A DNA stretch of 64,000 nucleotides from Hyaloraphidium curvatum (lineage: Eukaryota > Monoblepharomycota > Hyaloraphidiomycetes > Hyaloraphidiales > Hyaloraphidiaceae): contig JAIVFI010000042.1 of assembly GCA_025558095.1 (NCBI GenBank), positions 393,036-457,035 of the forward strand, written 5' to 3'. This document shows positions 62,228-64,000 of the stretch, piece by piece. Made by a program: the position numbers and the translations under genes. The notes beneath the pieces were generated by a model. The model was not told the origin of the DNA and ran no database searches. It was given only the letters and a program-made list of their open reading frames with translations. Position 1 is the stretch's first letter. Each line of letters begins with the position of its first letter.

Positions 62228-63842
62228 TGACTCCTCAACGTCGTCAACACAGGTCTTTACGGGTCCCCCGCGCCCCGTCCTGACAGTTTGACGACGTTCC
62301 AACCCTGAATCCACGTTTCCCGTTCCCCGTGACCTCGCCCTCGGTGCAGCATGGCTGGCGCCGACGCTCTCCGCGATCTCCTCTCCGCGACCCCGGACCC
62401 CCAGACTCCCATCGAAGTCCTTATCGAGCGCGAAAGGGTTTTCCTTGATACCCTCGAGCCGCAGGAGCGTGCTGCTTTCGTCAGCTTCTGGGACGCCCTC
62501 GGCGACGCTCAGCCCGAGTTCATCGCGCTCCCGATCCGTGCCCAAGTCGCCACCTACCGCGCTTCCCAAGCAACCCACGTCGCGCAGCACGCTCCTCTGT
62601 CTGCTCCGATTTCGGTGTCCGCCGCTGCGCTCACGGACGCGTTTGTCGGCTCTGTCGCGCGCATGGGGTTCCTGCCCCAGCACGCCGCTGCTGCCCCAAC
62701 CGCGAAACCGATCAACGTGCCTACCCCGGACAAGTTCGACGGGACCGATCACGCACGCACCCGTTACTTCATGATGGAGGTCGACAACGCGCTCGAGCTC
62801 AAGCCGGAGCTTGCCTCGGACGCCCAAAAGATCGCGTTCTTCAGTCTGCTTCTCAAGGGCGATGCGCTCCGCTGGTTTGCTGCCCAGCAGAGCAGCTCCG
62901 GGACAATCGCGCCCTCGTGGATCTCGCTTCGCGAGGAGTTTCTCTCTACCTTTCAGATGCCACTTCGACACACTTCCGCCGTCAATGCGCTCCATGCACT
63001 CGTCCAGAAGCCCGGGCATCTGGCTGAATACGCAGTCGAATTTGAAAGCCTGAAGCCGGATGTCGAGGGCTACAGTGATGCCACGTTCATGGATATGTTC
63101 CTGGCTGGCCTCTCCGCGGAGATCGTGAACCAGATGGGCCAGCATTCGAAGCCCAGCACGTACCAGGAAGCGAAGAAGATCGCATTCGCTGCTCAAGTTC
63201 GCCTCTCCGAGCAGCAAGCTGCGCTGCGCAAAGCTCGGAGCCGCGACCGGCCCACCTCTGGGTATCCCTACCCCGGAGCGATGCAGTCAGTGCCCATCGG
63301 ATCGCATGTCTCTCCGGCAGCTCCTTCCGCAAGTGCTTCCGGCCCCGTGCCGATGGTGCTGGGCTCCGCGTCTGCATCTGGCCAGCCGGGCGGGGCTTCA
63401 GGCTCGGCGTCCTCAGGGTCGCGCGCCAAGCTGACGCCGGAGGAGCGCCAGCGCCGCCTTCGCGAGGGGCTCTGCATTTACTGTGGTCAGCCCGGTCACG
63501 TCAAGGCCTTTTGCCCCGCCAAGTCTGCATCGTCGTCTTTTTGAAACGCCAGATCGGATTCCGGGGCACCTCCGACGCTGGCGATGCCAATACAAGTCTT
63601 CAGTTTTCCCGTGCCCCTTGCTTGGCGGCGTCTTCCGGGCGGCCGCCATTTCCTCTGCTCCGGTCCGACCCGATTCCTTCCTTCATCATTCCCGTGCGCA
63701 TCGTGCTTCCGGACGGCCGGCTTCGGATCGTGGACGCACTCGTGGACTCCGGCGCCGACGCCTGCTTCATGGACGTGACTTTCGCGCGCTGCGTTGGGTA
63801 CTCTTGCTTGCCGCGCTCCACGCCTTTCGGGCTCGACGTTAC
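62228..63842 (+). mobile_element. LTR-type (Ty3/Gypsy-like) retroelement, 3'-truncated at the telomere
   Basis: Contains gag (62351-63544) and the beginning of pol with an aspartic protease (to 63842), reading toward the chromosome end. Reverse transcriptase, RNase H, integrase and the 3' LTR are absent because TTAGG repeats begin at 63843. The left boundary is uncertain: I found no clear 5' LTR or TG...CA end in 62228-62350. The protease-after-gag order and a single CCHC knuckle fit Ty3/Gypsy elements. Confidence 0.75.
62351..63544 (+). CDS. gag: retrotransposon Gag polyprotein (397 aa)
   Basis: Capsid-type gag. The N-terminal about 120 residues are helical. The retrotransposon_gag core runs at about residues 130-300 (KFDGTDHARTRYFMMEVDNA, then LKGDALRWFAAQQ, WISLREEFLSTFQMP and LAEYAVEFESLKPDVEGYSD). 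A Ser/Ala/Gly-rich linker and one CCHC zinc knuckle (CIYCGQPGHVKAFC, Cys-x2-Cys-x4-His-x4-Cys) for RNA binding follow near the C-terminus. The frame is intact. It ends at TGA 63542-63544 straight after a T5 run (63538-63542), from which a -1 slip would continue into the protease frame. Confidence 0.92.
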   Translation: MAGADALRDLLSATPDPQTPIEVLIERERVFLDTLEPQERAAFVSFWDALGDAQPEFIALPIRAQVATYRASQATHVAQHAPLSAPISVSAAALTDAFVGSVARMGFLPQHAAAAPTAKPINVPTPDKFDGTDHARTRYFMMEVDNALELKPELASDAQKIAFFSLLLKGDALRWFAAQQSSSGTIAPSWISLREEFLSTFQMPLRHTSAVNALHALVQKPGHLAEYAVEFESLKPDVEGYSDATFMDMFLAGLSAEIVNQMGQHSKPSTYQEAKKIAFAAQVRLSEQQAALRKARSRDRPTSGYPYPGAMQSVPIGSHVSPAAPSASASGPVPMVLGSASASGQPGGASGSASSGSRAKLTPEERQRRLREGLCIYCGQPGHVKAFCPAKSASSSF

Positions 63843-63848
63843 TTAGGT
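63545..63848 (+). pseudogene. pol: retroelement pol N-terminus (aspartic protease), cut by the telomere
   Basis: In the -1 frame relative to gag, open across the gag stop. It contains the retropepsin signature ALVDSGADACFMD (Asp-Ser-Gly-Ala) preceded by strand-like FIIPVRIVLPDGRLRIVDAL. About 35 codons later the sequence changes abruptly to TTAGG repeats and the frame ends at the first TAG within the repeat. Only the first part of the protease is present, so the element cannot mobilise itself. Confidence 0.85.
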
Positions 63849-64000
63849 TAGGTTAGGTTAGGTTAGGTTAGGTTAGGTTAGGTTAGGTTAGGTTAGGTTA
63901 GGTTAGGTTAGGTTAGGTTAGGTTAGGTTAGGTTAGGTTAGGTTAGGTTAGGTTAGGTTAGGTTAGGTTAGGTTAGGTTAGGTTAGGTTAGGTTAGGTTA
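63843..64000 (+). repeat. telomere, (TTAGG)n pentamer array
   Basis: 158 bases of perfect TTAGG, about 31.6 units with no variant unit, running to the window edge. The G-rich strand is 5'->3' to the right, the expected orientation for a right chromosome end. The junction with single-copy sequence is ...GACGTTAC then TTAGG. Confidence 0.97.

Noticed and set aside
62228-62350. 5' LTR and primer-binding site of the retroelement
   Set aside because: No TG...CA-bounded repeat can be defined because the 3' LTR is missing, and a TGGCGCC string lies at the gag start rather than ahead of it.
63843-64000. Arthropod origin of the contig, suggested by TTAGG
   Set aside because: The window contains fungal zinc-cluster proteins, fungal transcription-factor regions, MET2, a chitin deacetylase and very short introns. 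The repeat alone does not outweigh these.

Overview
The window reads as the right end of a chromosome from a GC-rich, intron-bearing filamentous or yeast-like fungus, probably a basidiomycete. The fungal assignment rests on two Zn2Cys6 zinc-cluster proteins, two proteins with a fungal transcription-factor middle-homology region, a PEX13 peroxin, a MET2-type homoserine O-acetyltransferase, a GPI-anchored chitin deacetylase-like protein, and many introns of 49-91 nt (a few to 158 nt) with GTGGGT/GTGCGT donors. I give no species name. The last 158 bases are an uninterrupted TTAGG pentamer array with the G-rich strand running 5'->3' off the right edge, so position 64000 lies inside a telomere. Gene models below were spliced by eye, and all intron phases add up.

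Layout. 0-10.3 kb: a large acidic hypothetical protein, a divergent pair of small secreted paralogues (one broken), a hypothetical protein and MET2. 10.4-25.4 kb: a subtelomeric duplication zone. A two-gene unit (multi-pass membrane protein followed by an F-box protein) is present twice in inverted orientation around a core of a fatty-acid-hydroxylase-superfamily gene, an SDR gene and another F-box gene. A third, badly decayed membrane-protein copy lies at 24.3-25.4 kb, with PEX13 and an odd broken gene in between. 26.7-34 kb: a small putatively acylated protein, the chitin deacetylase, a hypothetical gene between weak direct repeats, a coiled-coil protein, two head-to-head relics (ubiquitin-protease C-terminus and MSS51-C-like domain) and a 2OG-Fe(II) oxygenase. 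34.2-36.7 kb: a frameshifted F-box-like gene, a hypothetical gene and a 153-bp tandem minisatellite. 37-57 kb: metabolic genes (GDSL hydrolase, glutamine-synthetase family, intradiol dioxygenase, NmrA-like) interleaved with four regulator-like genes, two carrying only a zinc cluster and two carrying only a middle-homology region. 57.6-61.3 kb: a TPCP-type heavy-metal P-type ATPase and an amidohydrolase. 61.7-64 kb: a short membrane protein, then an LTR-type (gag/protease) retroelement whose pol is cut off by the telomere.

The accessory genes look like a subtelomeric mix of small-molecule catabolism (oxygenases, SDR, amidohydrolase, GS family), secreted or cell-surface proteins and transcriptional regulators. 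At least six loci carry visible breaks (frameshifts, in-frame stops, truncations), as expected for subtelomeric gene turnover. The items most worth pursuing are the pentameric telomere with its telomere-severed retroelement, the inverted membrane/F-box cassette with a near-identical tract, and the apparently split zinc-cluster regulators.
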